64,000 bases of DNA from Gemmobacter caeni (GTDB lineage Bacteria > Pseudomonadota > Alphaproteobacteria > Rhodobacterales > Rhodobacteraceae): contig NZ_QBKP01000001.1 in NCBI RefSeq assembly GCF_003054195.1, positions 434,001-498,000 of the forward strand. Reading direction: 5' to 3'. Made by a program: the position numbers and the translations under genes. This document shows, one piece after another, positions 52,643 through 61,650 of this stretch. The notes beneath the pieces were generated by a model that was not told where the DNA came from, did not search any database, and worked only from the letters and a program-made list of their open reading frames with translations. Numbering within the stretch: the first letter of the stretch is position 1; each line of letters begins with the position of its first letter.

Positions 52643-54073
52643 TCAAAGCCCCTTCGACCTGTAGGTCTTGGCCACGCGATCGATCGCCACGATATACGCC
52701 GCAACCCGCAGATCCTCGACATCGTTCCGGCTGTGCCAGACCTCGCGCATCGACTGATAGGCGGTGCGCATCGTGTCATCGAGGCCCGAGCGCACCAGCG
52801 CCAGCTCGTCCGAGCCGGTGAGGAAGCGCTCCTTGAAGTCATCTGCCAGCGTCCAGCCCAGCCCCTTGTCAGAGGACAGCCGCTCCAGCTCCTCGACCAG
52901 CAGGCGCGACCGCGCCTCCTCGGCGCGGCGCTGCATCCGGCCAAAGCGGATGTGGCTGAGGTTCTTCACCCATTCGAAATAGCTCACCGTCACCCCGCCC
53001 GCATTGGCATACATGTCGGGGATGATCACCTTGCCCTTCTTGCGGAGGATCTCATCGGCGCCATAGGTGATGGGGCCGTTCGCCGCCTCGGCGATCAGCG
53101 GCGCACGGATGCGGTCGGCATTGCCGAGGTTGATCACGCCTTCCATGGCCGCCGGGATCAGGATGTCACATTCCGCTTCCAGCACCGTCGCGCCCTCGGC
53201 CACATAATCGGCGCCGGGAAAGCCCTTCACCCCGCCATGGACCGCGATCCATTGCTTGATCTCTTCGACCGGCAGGCCCGCATCGGAGACCAGCGCCCCG
53301 TCGCGTTCGATGATGCCGGTGATTTTCGCGCCATCCTCTTCCGACAGGAATTTCGCGGCGTGATAGCCCACATTGCCAAGGCCCTGCACGATGATGCGCT
53401 TGCCTTCCAGATCGCCGCTCAGGCCGGCCTGTGCCTTGTCTTCCTTGTGGCGGAAGAATTCGCGAAGGGCGTATTGCACCCCCCGGCCCGTCGCCTCGAC
53501 CCGGCCCTGAATGCCGCCCGCATGCGGCGGCTTTCCGGTGACGCAGGCCTTGGCATTGATGTCGGTCGTGTTCATCCGCGCATACTGGTCCGCGATCCAT
53601 GCCATTTCGCGCTCGCCCGTGCCCATGTCGGGGGCCGGCACGTTCTGCGCCGGATGGATCAGGTCGCGCTTGATCAGCTCATAGGCAAAGCGGCGGGTGA
53701 TCAGCTCCAGCTCGTGCTCCTCCCAGGCGCGGGGGTCGATGCACAGCCCGCCTTTCGAGCCGCCGAACGGCGTTTCCACCAGCGCGCATTTGTAGGTCAT
53801 CAGCGCCGCCAGCGCCTCCACCTCGTCCTGGTTCACATTGGTCGCATAGCGGATCCCGCCCTTCACCGGCTCCATATGTTCAGAATGCACCGAACGGTAG
53901 CCTGTGAAAGTCTCGATCTTGCCCCGCAACCGCACCCCGAACCGCACCGTGTAGGTGGAGTTGCACACCCGGATCTTCTGTTCCAGCCCCGGGCTCAGGT
54001 CCATCAGCCGGACCGCCCGCTCGAACATCAGATCGACGGATGCCCGGAAACTCGGCTCGTTCTGCACTGCCAT
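52643..54073 (-). CDS. gdhA: Glu/Leu/Phe/Val family dehydrogenase, probably glutamate dehydrogenase
   Basis: A 476-residue enzyme. VKGGIRYATNVNQDEVEALAALMTYKCALVETPFGGSKGG is the substrate/catalytic lysine region (about 70-110). PAPDMGTGEREMAWIADQY follows, and the NAD(P) fold IIVQGLGNVGYHAAKF lies at about 227-243; NAGGVTVSYFEWVKNL is typical of GDH. It interconverts glutamate with 2-oxoglutarate and ammonium. Cofactor choice cannot be told. It is monocistronic, and its promoter must lie in the 54.1 kb spacer shared with the Tad-like cluster. Confidence 0.93.
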   Translation of the reverse strand: MAVQNEPSFRASVDLMFERAVRLMDLSPGLEQKIRVCNSTYTVRFGVRLRGKIETFTGYRSVHSEHMEPVKGGIRYATNVNQDEVEALAALMTYKCALVETPFGGSKGGLCIDPRAWEEHELELITRRFAYELIKRDLIHPAQNVPAPDMGTGEREMAWIADQYARMNTTDINAKACVTGKPPHAGGIQGRVEATGRGVQYALREFFRHKEDKAQAGLSGDLEGKRIIVQGLGNVGYHAAKFLSEEDGAKITGIIERDGALVSDAGLPVEEIKQWIAVHGGVKGFPGADYVAEGATVLEAECDILIPAAMEGVINLGNADRIRAPLIAEAANGPITYGADEILRKKGKVIIPDMYANAGGVTVSYFEWVKNLSHIRFGRMQRRAEEARSRLLVEELERLSSDKGLGWTLADDFKERFLTGSDELALVRSGLDDTMRTAYQSMREVWHSRNDVEDLRVAAYIVAIDRVAKTYRSKGL

Positions 54074-54459
54074 GTAACGTCCTCCACGTTATGACCACCG
54101 CCCGCCATGGCCCGGCGGACAGGGCCCTTGGCTCACGCTAGGACGCAATGCTGAAAAATTCATCACCAAATTTGCAACGTTTCCGTGTCCATCAGGCCGA
54201 AGCGGAGGTGATTCGTGGCCATTTCGGCGGTTCAGCGCAAATGTGGCAAGAAGTTGACCGCTGCGCGACAATCCGCCACCGCCCGCATCCGCCGTTTCCG
54301 GCCCTGTCGAATTCTCTTCACATATCGGGACAAGTCACCGTTATCAGGCCATAATTTCGCCCGATGTCTGAATGTAGATGAACACTTGAGAAGGTCTGTG
54401 CCGCAAGCTGCGGCCGGATCGGAATACGAGTGAGCACAGTCCATCGAGGGGTCGGCGAC
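54074..54459. other. Non-coding spacer between gdhA and Tad-like cluster
   Basis: About 385 bases separate the divergent starts. It is less GC-rich than its surroundings in two spots (around 54150-54180 and 54340-54400), consistent with promoters for both genes. I saw no convincing -35/-10 pair, operator palindrome, RNA structure or small open frame. Confidence 0.5.
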
Positions 54460-56013
54460 ATGGGCAAGGACAGAATACGGATTGCGGCGCGGATCACGGC
54501 GGCCCTCCGGGGATTCCGCCGGAGCGAGGATGGCAGCCTGCTGCCCTTCGGCATGATGCTGCTTCTGCTGATGCTGATGGTCGGCGGCCTCGCCATCGAC
54601 GTGATGCGTCACGAACAGAAGCGTGTGACCCTGCAACAGACGCTGGACCGCAGCGTTCTGGCCGCCGCCGGGCTGAACCAGAGCCTTGATCCCGAAACCG
54701 TGGTGCGTGACTATTTCGACAAGGTCGACCTGTCGCAGTATCTGAAATCAGTCACGGTGGAGAGCGGTTTCAACTTCCGCAGCGTGACGGCGGATGCCGA
54801 GGCCGACACCCATCCGATGTTCATGCAGATGATGGGCGTCAACAGTTTCGACGTGGCCGCAGACAGCGGCGCCGAACAGCGGATCAACAACGTCGAGGTG
54901 TCGTTGGTGCTGGATATTTCCGGCTCGATGAGCGGGACACGCATCAACGCCCTGCGCCCCGCCGCGCGCAGCTTCATCGACACCGTCTTTGCCAATTCCG
55001 AAGCCGGGCGGACGACCGTTTCGATCATTCCGTACAACGCGCAGGTCAATCTGGGCCCCGATCTGATGGCACAATTCAACGTGCCCAAGCTGCACGACTA
55101 TTCCTATTGCGTGGAACTGCCGGATGACGTGTTCGGCACCACCACGCTGTCACGCACCCGCAGCTTGGTGCAGAACGGCCATTTCGACCCGTTCAACGGC
55201 ACGAGCTCCACAGCGCAGGATTACAACTGCCCACCCGAAACCGGAAACCGGATTGTCATGCTCAGCGACAACACGACAACGCTGAAGGATGCGATCACCA
55301 ACCTTCAGGTGGGCGGCAATACCTCGATCGACCTTGGGGTGAAGTGGGGCGCTTTGCTGCTTGACCCCGCCACACAAGCCGTCACCCAGGGCATGATTGC
55401 CCGGGGCAAGGTGGCTGCCCAATATGCGAACCGGCCCCTGGACATCGTCAGCGGCAATACGATCAAGGTTCTGGTCGTGATGACGGATGGCGAGAACACC
55501 ACCGAATACAAGCTGACCAGCAACTACCGCTCCGGCCTGTCGAACATCTATCGCCGCAACAGCAATGGCCGCGCGTCGATGTATTACAACCGCAGTGGCT
55601 CCAACGATTATTACTGGGTCAGTGATGGGTCGTGGCATTCCTCGCCCGAGGGCGGCACCAGCGGGGCGACCCAGCTCACCTGGCCTGAGGTGTTTCGCTA
55701 CTGGTCTGTCCAGTATGTCGCCTATCAGCTGATGGCGCGGCCGCTGGGGGGGAACTATTCGACCTATTATTACGACATGGTCGACTACGTCAGCAGCACC
55801 AAGAACTCCCGCCTGCAACAGGTCTGCACCGCAGCCAAGAATTCGGGCATCATCATCTATGGCATCGCCTTCGAGGCGCCCTCGAACGGCCGCGCCCAGA
55901 TTCAGGCCTGCGCGACCTCGGATGCGCATTACTTTGCGGCGACGAACCTCGATATCGCCTCGGTGTTCCATTCCATCGCCTCGCAGCTCAGCTATCTGAG
56001 GCTGACCCAATGA
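54460..56013 (+). CDS. TadG-like pilus assembly protein with von Willebrand A domain
   Basis: A 517-residue protein. An N-terminal RSEDGSLLPFGMMLLLLMLMVGGLAIDVMRHEQKR is the TadE/TadG-type pseudopilin leader and helix. The VWA domain begins at about 145 with VSLVLDISGSMSG (MIDAS DxSxS) and continues to VLVVMTDGENTTE; a Tyr/Ser/Asn-rich insertion follows (SNIYRRNSNGRASMYYNRSG). It is probably exposed or periplasmic and adhesion-related. The ATG at 54460 is taken; a GTG at 54430 is in frame and possible. It is coupled by ATGA to the TadE gene. Confidence 0.85.
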   Translation: MGKDRIRIAARITAALRGFRRSEDGSLLPFGMMLLLLMLMVGGLAIDVMRHEQKRVTLQQTLDRSVLAAAGLNQSLDPETVVRDYFDKVDLSQYLKSVTVESGFNFRSVTADAEADTHPMFMQMMGVNSFDVAADSGAEQRINNVEVSLVLDISGSMSGTRINALRPAARSFIDTVFANSEAGRTTVSIIPYNAQVNLGPDLMAQFNVPKLHDYSYCVELPDDVFGTTTLSRTRSLVQNGHFDPFNGTSSTAQDYNCPPETGNRIVMLSDNTTTLKDAITNLQVGGNTSIDLGVKWGALLLDPATQAVTQGMIARGKVAAQYANRPLDIVSGNTIKVLVVMTDGENTTEYKLTSNYRSGLSNIYRRNSNGRASMYYNRSGSNDYYWVSDGSWHSSPEGGTSGATQLTWPEVFRYWSVQYVAYQLMARPLGGNYSTYYYDMVDYVSSTKNSRLQQVCTAAKNSGIIIYGIAFEAPSNGRAQIQACATSDAHYFAATNLDIASVFHSIASQLSYLRLTQ

Positions 56014-56558
56014 CACTCCGGTTGCCAGACTGTCTGCGCAGGCTCTGGCCGCGTTTCCGGCGCGAGGACGGATCGGCCACAGTCGAGTTCGTGCTGATCT
56101 TCCCGCTGTTCATGACGGTGTTCATGGCCTCCTTCGAGACCGGGCTGCTGATGGTGCGGCAGACCATGCTGGAACGCGCGCTGGATATCGTGGTGCGGGA
56201 ACTGAGGCTGGGTCAGTTTCCAAATCCCACGCATGACAGCATCCGCGATGCGATCTGCGACGCGGCGGTCGTTCTGCCCGAATGCAGGCAATCCATGAAG
56301 GTCAGCCTTGACCGGGTGGACATGACGACCTGGGCGCTGCCGACGGACCGCGTGGTCTGCCGCGACCGCGCCTCCAACATTGATCCGGTCACGCGGCTGG
56401 ACCCCGCGGCACTGGCGCCGCGCGAATTCATGCTGGTGCGCGTCTGCGTCCGGGCCGATGCGATTTTCCCGTCCACCGGCATCGCGGCCAATCTCGAAAA
56501 AGACGGCAAGGGCGGGTACCGCCTGGTCGCGGCCTCGGGCTTTGTGAACGAACCGTAA
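56010..56558 (+). CDS. TadE-like pseudopilin
   Basis: A 182-residue protein with the TadE motif RFRREDGSATVEFVLIFPLFMTVFMASFETGLLM at about 15-48, where a prepilin peptidase would cut before the hydrophobic helix. The periplasmic part has cysteine pairs (AICDAAVVLPEC). Four-base overlap with the VWA gene. Confidence 0.87.
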   Translation: MTLRLPDCLRRLWPRFRREDGSATVEFVLIFPLFMTVFMASFETGLLMVRQTMLERALDIVVRELRLGQFPNPTHDSIRDAICDAAVVLPECRQSMKVSLDRVDMTTWALPTDRVVCRDRASNIDPVTRLDPAALAPREFMLVRVCVRADAIFPSTGIAANLEKDGKGGYRLVAASGFVNEP

Positions 56559-56587
56559 GGATACGAGTAGATGTGGGGCAGCAGAAC

Positions 56588-57178
56588 ATGACAGGCAATC
56601 CGGGGCTTCTGGGACGGTTGTGCCACCGCCTGCGCCGTTTTGGCCGCGAAGAGGATGGCACTGCCCTGCTGGTCGAAGGCATGTTGCTGATGCCCATGCT
56701 GATCTGGGCCGCCTTCGGGCTGTACGTCTACTGGGACGCGTTCCGCACCATCAACCAGGTGCAGAAAGCCACCTATACCGCCTCGGACGCGCTGAGCCGG
56801 ATGGAGCGCAATGCCTCGTTCACCTATGTGAACGGGCTGAGCAACGCCATGACCTACCTCATCCAGAACGACTTCGCGCCGGTGATGCGCTATTCGTCGG
56901 TGATCTGGGTCGCGGCGCGCAACAGATACGAGGTGCAATGGTCCTGTTCGATGAACCGCTCCAAGATGCCGCCATGGACCACCACCACCCTGCAAACCGT
57001 GGCCACCAAACTGCCGATCAGCGACAATGCGCAAACGCTGATCCTGGTGGAAAGCAGCACCAATTTCCGTCCGGCGCTGAACATCGGGCTGAATGATTTC
57101 GTCATCCGGCAGTTCGTGGCGACAAAACCGCGGTTCGTCACGCAGGTGGGCTTCAACGATGTCGGCAACTGCAACTGA
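56588..57178 (+). CDS. TadE/G-like pseudopilin, second copy
   Basis: A 196-residue protein with the same architecture: RFGREEDGTALLVEGMLLMPMLIWAAFGLYVYWDAFRTINQ at about 17-57, then a periplasmic domain. The GxxLLVEG variant replaces the TadE TVEF. It starts 29 bases after the tadE-like gene; a GTG at 56573 is an alternative start. The ATPase, secretin and TadB/C genes of a full Tad system are absent, so assembly must depend on a distant locus. Confidence 0.78.
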   Translation: MTGNPGLLGRLCHRLRRFGREEDGTALLVEGMLLMPMLIWAAFGLYVYWDAFRTINQVQKATYTASDALSRMERNASFTYVNGLSNAMTYLIQNDFAPVMRYSSVIWVAARNRYEVQWSCSMNRSKMPPWTTTTLQTVATKLPISDNAQTLILVESSTNFRPALNIGLNDFVIRQFVATKPRFVTQVGFNDVGNCN

Positions 57179-57187
57179 GCCGCGGGG

Positions 57188-57451
57188 TCAGTCCAGCCGG
57201 AACAGCTTGTCCCTTGCGGTCGCCCCGCGCACCAGCGTCAGACGCGATTTGGCAACCCCCAGCGCTGCGGCCAGCAATTCTGTCACGGCGGCATTGGCCC
57301 GCCCGTCCTCCGGCACCGCGGTCACCTGACAGCGCAACTGCCCGTCGTCTTCGGTCAGCGCGTTGCGGCTGGCACGGGGGGTAACCCGCAGGGCAAATTC
57401 TGCCCCCGGCAAGGCCCGCGCCGCCAGATCAGGGACAGTCCGGCGCGCCAT
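57188..57451 (-). CDS. DUF167 family protein (YggU)
   Basis: An 87-residue protein with FALRVTPRASRNAL, VTAVPEDGRANAAVTELLAAALGVAKSRLTLVRGATARDK, the full DUF167 signature. Function unknown. Its ATG overlaps by one base the stop of the lytic transglycosylase gene (TGATG), indicating coupling. Confidence 0.92.
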   Translation of the reverse strand: MARRTVPDLAARALPGAEFALRVTPRASRNALTEDDGQLRCQVTAVPEDGRANAAVTELLAAALGVAKSRLTLVRGATARDKLFRLD

Positions 57452-57915
57452 CAGCCCCGCAATCCGGTTTTCTCCAGCAGACCCATGCGCTTGGCTTCGT
57501 AGTAGTAGCCCCGCGAATACCAGCCGACCGCCCGGTCATGATTGCCGCGCGACACGAGCCAGGCGCCACGCAGATATTTCACCCCGTATTTCAGGTTGGT
57601 ATCGGCATCCAGCAATTCCTGTGCCGATCCCCGGTGCCCCATCGTGCGGGCGGTCTGCGGCAAAATCTGCATCAGCCCGTAGTACGGCCCGTTGCGTGCC
57701 CCCGGATTGTAGTTGCTTTCCCGCTTCACCACCCGGTGCACAAGGCTTTCCGGCACGTCATAGACGCGGGAGTAATGGGAAATCAGGTGATTGATCTCTG
57801 CCGGTCCCTGCGCGGTATCGGGGCGCCGGGCTTCACGCCTGCGGCCGCCCCCACACCCCGCGACAAGCGTGGCAAGCGTCAGGGCTACAAGGGAACGGCG
57901 GGTCAACTGGCTCAT
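57451..57915 (-). CDS. Lytic transglycosylase lipoprotein
   Basis: A 154-residue lipoprotein. The signal RRSLVALTLATLVAGCGGG has a good lipobox (LVAGC). The SLT domain carries VPESLVHRVVKRESNYNP with the catalytic Glu, GPYYGLMQILPQTARTMG, and DADTNLKYGVKYLRG. It cleaves the MurNAc-GlcNAc bond of peptidoglycan to 1,6-anhydro products. It lies directly upstream of the DUF167 gene. Confidence 0.94.
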   Translation of the reverse strand: MSQLTRRSLVALTLATLVAGCGGGRRREARRPDTAQGPAEINHLISHYSRVYDVPESLVHRVVKRESNYNPGARNGPYYGLMQILPQTARTMGHRGSAQELLDADTNLKYGVKYLRGAWLVSRGNHDRAVGWYSRGYYYEAKRMGLLEKTGLRG

Positions 57916-58056
57916 GGCAAACTCCTGGCGGCAGGCTAAGCCCCGTTTAGCGGTTCCCTTGGCGCCGATAAAGGGGGCTTGCAGCGGCCCTGCGCCCTTC
58001 CGCCCGGCCCGGCCCGCGCCTATGTTGGCCGCGATGACGAGCTTAAGGACCGACAG

Positions 58057-58632
58057 ATGACCCCGAACCCCGCCGCGCTGGATTTCCTGCTGACCCGCCG
58101 CTCGCGCCCGGCCAAGACGCTGACGCTGCCGGTGCCGACGCCCGAGGAGCTGGCGCCGCTGCTGACCGCCGCGCTGCGCGTCCCCGATCACGGCAAGCTG
58201 GAACCCTGGCGCCTTCTGGTGCTCACGCGCCCCGCCATGGCCCGGCTGGCCGACATGGCCGAGGCACGGGCCCGTGAAACCGGCGGCAACGAGGAACGCA
58301 TCGCCAAGGGGCGCGGCCAGTTCGATCAGGGCAATCTGGCTGTCGTGGTGATCTCCAGCCCCAAGGCGCAGGACAAGGTGCCCGAAGCGGAGCAGATCCT
58401 GTCGGCAGGCTGTGTCTGTCTGGGCCTTGTGAATGCCGCGCTGGCGGCGGGCTGGGGCGCAAGCTGGCTGACAGGCTGGGTGAGCCATGACCGTGGCTTC
58501 GCCGAACCGGCCTTCGGCCTTGCCCCGCAGGAAAGCGTGGCGGGGATCGTGCATATCGGCACCGAAACCTCGGCACCACCCGAACGCCCGCGCCCGGATG
58601 TGGCCGCCCTGACCCGCTGGGTCGTGGAATGA
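58057..58632 (+). CDS. Nitroreductase family protein (YdjA-like)
   Basis: A 191-residue FMN-dependent reductase: LDFLLTRRSRPAKTL (FMN-binding RRS), LRVPDHGKLEPWRLLVLTRPAM, and SAGCVCLGLVNAALAAGWGASWLTGW. The short form resembles YdjA. Substrate unknown. The stop overlaps the EI24 gene start (ATGA). Confidence 0.9.
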   Translation: MTPNPAALDFLLTRRSRPAKTLTLPVPTPEELAPLLTAALRVPDHGKLEPWRLLVLTRPAMARLADMAEARARETGGNEERIAKGRGQFDQGNLAVVVISSPKAQDKVPEAEQILSAGCVCLGLVNAALAAGWGASWLTGWVSHDRGFAEPAFGLAPQESVAGIVHIGTETSAPPERPRPDVAALTRWVVE

Positions 58633-59321
58633 TCTTTTCGGATTTCACCCGCGCTGTGGGCCAGATCGGCGACCCGCGCTTTCGCCGCGTCCTGCTGCTG
58701 GGCGTTGGCCTCGCGCTGGCGCTGCTGGTCGGGGTCTACGCCGGGATGCTGTTCCTGATCGAATGGCTGGCCCCCGCCTCGGTCGATATCCCGCTGGTCG
58801 GGCCTGTGGGCGGGCTGGATACGCTGCTGTCCATCGGCTCGGCCCTTCTGATGGTCGGGTTGTCGATCTTCCTCATGGTGCCGGTGGCCGCCCTGTTTTC
58901 CGGCCTGTTTCTGGAGGATGTGGCACAGGCGGTCGAAGACCGGCATTATCCGACCCTACCCCCGGTGCCCCGGCTGAAACTGTCGGACAGCCTGATCGAC
59001 GCTGTGAATTTTTTCGGCTTGCTGGTGATGGCCAATGTGCTGGCACTGCTGCTTTATCCCTTCGCCGGGCCATTGGTGCCGGTTGTCTTTTGGGCAGTGA
59101 ACGGGTTTCTGCTGGGGCGCGAGTATTTCACGCTGGTCGCCATGCGTCGTCTGGGGCGCAAGGGGGCCAAGGCGCTGCGGGCGCGTCACAACGGGGCGAT
59201 CTGGCTCGCGGGCACGCTGATGGCCGCGCCGCTGTCGTTTCCGCTGGTGAACCTCTTCATTCCGGTTCTGGGCGTCGCGACCTTCACCCATATGTTTCAC
59301 CGCCTGAACAGCGCGCGCTGA
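58629..59321 (+). CDS. EI24 domain membrane protein (CysZ-like)
   Basis: A 230-residue membrane protein with about four long helices. FSGLFLEDVAQAVEDRHYP, the NFFGLLVMANVLALLLYPF helix and GREYFTLVAMRRLGRK match the EI24/CysZ family. CysZ moves sulfate inward; many EI24 members lack that evidence. It is coupled to the nitroreductase gene and ends at a bidirectional terminator. Confidence 0.87.
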   Translation: MIFSDFTRAVGQIGDPRFRRVLLLGVGLALALLVGVYAGMLFLIEWLAPASVDIPLVGPVGGLDTLLSIGSALLMVGLSIFLMVPVAALFSGLFLEDVAQAVEDRHYPTLPPVPRLKLSDSLIDAVNFFGLLVMANVLALLLYPFAGPLVPVVFWAVNGFLLGREYFTLVAMRRLGRKGAKALRARHNGAIWLAGTLMAAPLSFPLVNLFIPVLGVATFTHMFHRLNSAR

Positions 59322-59365
59322 CACCAGCAGCGGACGTACCCTCAGGGGCAGACCGCCGAAGAAAG

Positions 59366-59391
59366 AAGGCGGGCCGATCCGGGCCCGCCTT
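59366..59391. terminator. Bidirectional terminator
   Basis: AAGGCGGGCC and GGCCCGCCTT (10-bp arms, loop GATCCG) lie between the convergent EI24 and DUF1467 genes. T-rich flanks are present in both directions (TCCTATTTC on plus, CTTTCTTC on minus). Confidence 0.82.
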
Positions 59392-59393
59392 TC

Positions 59394-59693
59394 CTATTTC
59401 TGCCCCTGCTGTTCCAGCGCAGAGGGCGGCGGCATATGCCCCATCACGTCGATGTCGCGGATGCTGACCAGACCGCTGGTGATGAACCAGACCAGCCCGG
59501 CCCAGATCACCACCGTGATCATGGTGGTGATCTTCGCCTTGCGGCCGACCATGTGATCGGCCGGAGCCGATTTCGGCGTGCCGGGCACCACCTCCCCCGC
59601 CTCGGCCTGCGAGCGGAAGCGCACCGGCAGCACCACGAAGAACACCATGAACCAGGTGACGGCGAAAAGGATGAGGGCGGCGGTGATCGTCAT
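59394..59693 (-). CDS. DUF1467 family membrane protein
   Basis: A 99-residue protein with two helices (ALILFAVTWFMVFFVVLPVRF and MITVVIWAGLVWFITSGL) separated by RSQAEAGEVVPGTPKSAP. This is the DUF1467 pattern found almost only in Alphaproteobacteria next to the methylmalonyl-CoA epimerase gene, as here (3 bases apart). Function unknown. Confidence 0.9.
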   Translation of the reverse strand: MTITAALILFAVTWFMVFFVVLPVRFRSQAEAGEVVPGTPKSAPADHMVGRKAKITTMITVVIWAGLVWFITSGLVSIRDIDVMGHMPPPSALEQQGQK

Positions 59694-59696
59694 GGC

Positions 59697-60101
59697 TCAG
59701 ACCTGTTCCAGTTCCACGAGGCAGCCGTTGAAATCCTTCGGATGCAGGAACAGCACGGGCTTGCCATGCGCGCCGATCTTCGGCTCCCCCGTGCCCAGCA
59801 CCCGCGCACCGGCGGCCTTCAGCTGATCGCGTGCGGCAAGGATGTCTTCCACCTCATAGCAGATGTGATGGATCCCCCCGGCGGGGTTCTTTTCCAGAAA
59901 GCCCGCAATGGGGGAGTTCTCGCCCAGCGGATACAGCAGCTCGATCTTGGTGTTCGGCAAGTCGATGAACACAACGGTCACGCCATGATCAGGCTCGTCC
60001 TGCGGCGCGCGGACACTGGCGCCCAGCGTGTCGCGGTATTGCGCGGTGGCAGCCTCCAGATCCGGCACTGCAATCGCCACATGGTTCAGTCGTCCGATCA
60101 T
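59697..60101 (-). CDS. mce: Methylmalonyl-CoA epimerase
   Basis: A 134-residue VOC-fold enzyme converting (S)- to (R)-methylmalonyl-CoA in propionyl-CoA breakdown (also ethylmalonyl-CoA epimerase in this group). LNHVAIAVPDLEAATAQYRD supplies the first metal His, KIELLYPLGENSPI a Glu, GIHHICYEVEDI the second His and CLVELEQ the last Glu. The start MIGRLNHVAIAV at 60099-60101 is the family norm. Confidence 0.93.
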   Translation of the reverse strand: MIGRLNHVAIAVPDLEAATAQYRDTLGASVRAPQDEPDHGVTVVFIDLPNTKIELLYPLGENSPIAGFLEKNPAGGIHHICYEVEDILAARDQLKAAGARVLGTGEPKIGAHGKPVLFLHPKDFNGCLVELEQV

Positions 60102-60224
60102 CCTCGCGCTCTCCTCTGCCTGACGCCGGTGCGGTTCGGAGCGCGGCGGGCCATGCCGCGCGGAACCCGGCCCGCTTATCCCGTGACCGGCGTCCGCACG
60201 CAAGAGCGGCTTTGCCGCAGCGCG

Positions 60225-60809
60225 TCAACGGTCGTGCATTCCCTTGCCCGCCCGGATATGCGGCGCCCATTTTTCAAGCCGCGCGCGCCGGGTTGCCGCC
60301 TGCTTCGCCTGGGTGAAATGCAGCAGGTAGCCGCGCCGCCGCCCCGGTGTCAGTGCATCGAAGGCAGCCGCCAGATCCGGGTCTTCGGCGAAGGCTTCGC
60401 CGATCTCTTCGGGCAGGTCCAACTCGCCCGGCGCCGGGATCACCTTCTGCCCGCTCTGTTCCAGATGCAGCGCCTGCGCCAGAAAACCGCGCAAGGCAGG
60501 GCTGGCGGGCGCCACCTCTGCGCTTGCGGTAAAGCGCATCATCCGCACGAAGCGCGAGTTTGGCCCCGGCGGCTCCAGCAGCCTGTCGGGGTCATCCAGC
60601 AGCACGCCCTTGAAGAACGACAGGCCAAAGCTCTCTTTCATGCGCCAGGGCATCGCCACATTGCCGCCCTGCCAGTCATAGCAGGGACCGCGCCATTTGA
60701 GGTTTTCGGCCAGAGGCGTTTCGCGCAACAGCGCGCGCAGGGCCAAAAGCCCCTCCTGCCAGCGGCTTTCAGTGCTGTACCATGCTTCGATGCGCGGATC
60801 TTCGGTCAT
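60225..60809 (-). CDS. YdeI/OmdA family protein with DUF1801-like domain
   Basis: A 194-residue protein. The N-terminal half (LRALLRETPLAENLKWRGPCYDWQGGNVA, GLSFFKGVLLDD) matches DUF1801. The C-terminal half (IPEEI-like DLPEEIGEAFAEDPDLAAAFDALTPGRRRGYLLHFTQAKQAATRRARLEK) is the YdeI/OmpD-associated helical domain with its GRRRGY motif. Function unknown. It is divergent from the receiver-only regulator across 97 bases. Confidence 0.87.
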   Translation of the reverse strand: MTEDPRIEAWYSTESRWQEGLLALRALLRETPLAENLKWRGPCYDWQGGNVAMPWRMKESFGLSFFKGVLLDDPDRLLEPPGPNSRFVRMMRFTASAEVAPASPALRGFLAQALHLEQSGQKVIPAPGELDLPEEIGEAFAEDPDLAAAFDALTPGRRRGYLLHFTQAKQAATRRARLEKWAPHIRAGKGMHDR

Positions 60810-60906
60810 GGGGCCATCCTGCCCGCCGCAGCGGCGCCTGTCCACCGTTCACCGGAGATTAGGGAATCTTTGCTTGGCTGGACACAGGACAACCCGCGAG
60901 GCCCCC

Positions 60907-61650
60907 ATGCCAGACCCTCTGCACCTGCCCGATGCCAATGCCTGCCGCGCCGCACCGCTGCGCGGGTTGACGATCCTGCTGGTCGAGGACAGCCGCTTTG
61001 CCTGCGATGCGCTCCGGCTGATCTGCCAGCGCACCGGGGCACGGATGCGGCGCGCGGGAACGCTGGCCGCCGCGCGGGCGCATCTGCGGCTCTATCGTCC
61101 CGATGTCGTTCTGGTGGATCTTGGGCTGCCCGACGGGCGGGGCGAAGCGCTGATCCACGAACTGTGTCTGGGAAGTTTCGGGCGGGCACGCCCGGCAATC
61201 CTTGGCCTCAGCGGTGATCCGGCCGGGCGCGGCGCGGCGCTGGCCTCCGGGGCCGATGGCTTCGTCGAGAAACCCGTTCCGGGCCTGTCCGCCTTTGTCG
61301 CCCTCATCCTGCGGACCACCGGCACCCCGGCAGCCACCGCCTGCGAATCTGGCATGACGCTGCCTGCCGACCCGCTGGCGCTGCGGGACGATCTGGCCCA
61401 CGCGGCTGAAATGCTGGACGTGCAGCCGGAAACCGGCAGCTATGTCGCCGGGTTTGTCGAAGGCATCGCCCGCTGCGCCGATGATCCGGTTCTGGCGGAT
61501 GTGGCGGCGCGGGCGCGGCCTGCCGGGGCAGATACCGCGCCGCTGGTCAGGCTGCTGGCGTCACGGCTGGCCCGGCCGGTCACCGGACTGATCGTTCCCC
61601 CCATGTCGGGGGCCGGGCCACCGCCTCATCCGGGGACGCATTCAGAATAG
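60907..61650 (+). CDS. Response regulator with receiver domain only
   Basis: A 247-residue protein. The receiver domain (about 21-130) has ILLVEDSRF (Glu27, Asp28), the phosphorylation Asp71 in VVLVDLGLPDG, and Lys122 in FVEKP. The C-terminal 115 residues show no DNA-binding or enzymatic domain; LRDDLAHAAEMLD and GFVEGIARCADDPVLADVAARAR look helical and could be an Hpt-like or partner-binding region. No histidine kinase is adjacent. The last 25 bases overlap the convergent mliC. Confidence 0.82.
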   Translation: MPDPLHLPDANACRAAPLRGLTILLVEDSRFACDALRLICQRTGARMRRAGTLAAARAHLRLYRPDVVLVDLGLPDGRGEALIHELCLGSFGRARPAILGLSGDPAGRGAALASGADGFVEKPVPGLSAFVALILRTTGTPAATACESGMTLPADPLALRDDLAHAAEMLDVQPETGSYVAGFVEGIARCADDPVLADVAARARPAGADTAPLVRLLASRLARPVTGLIVPPMSGAGPPPHPGTHSE

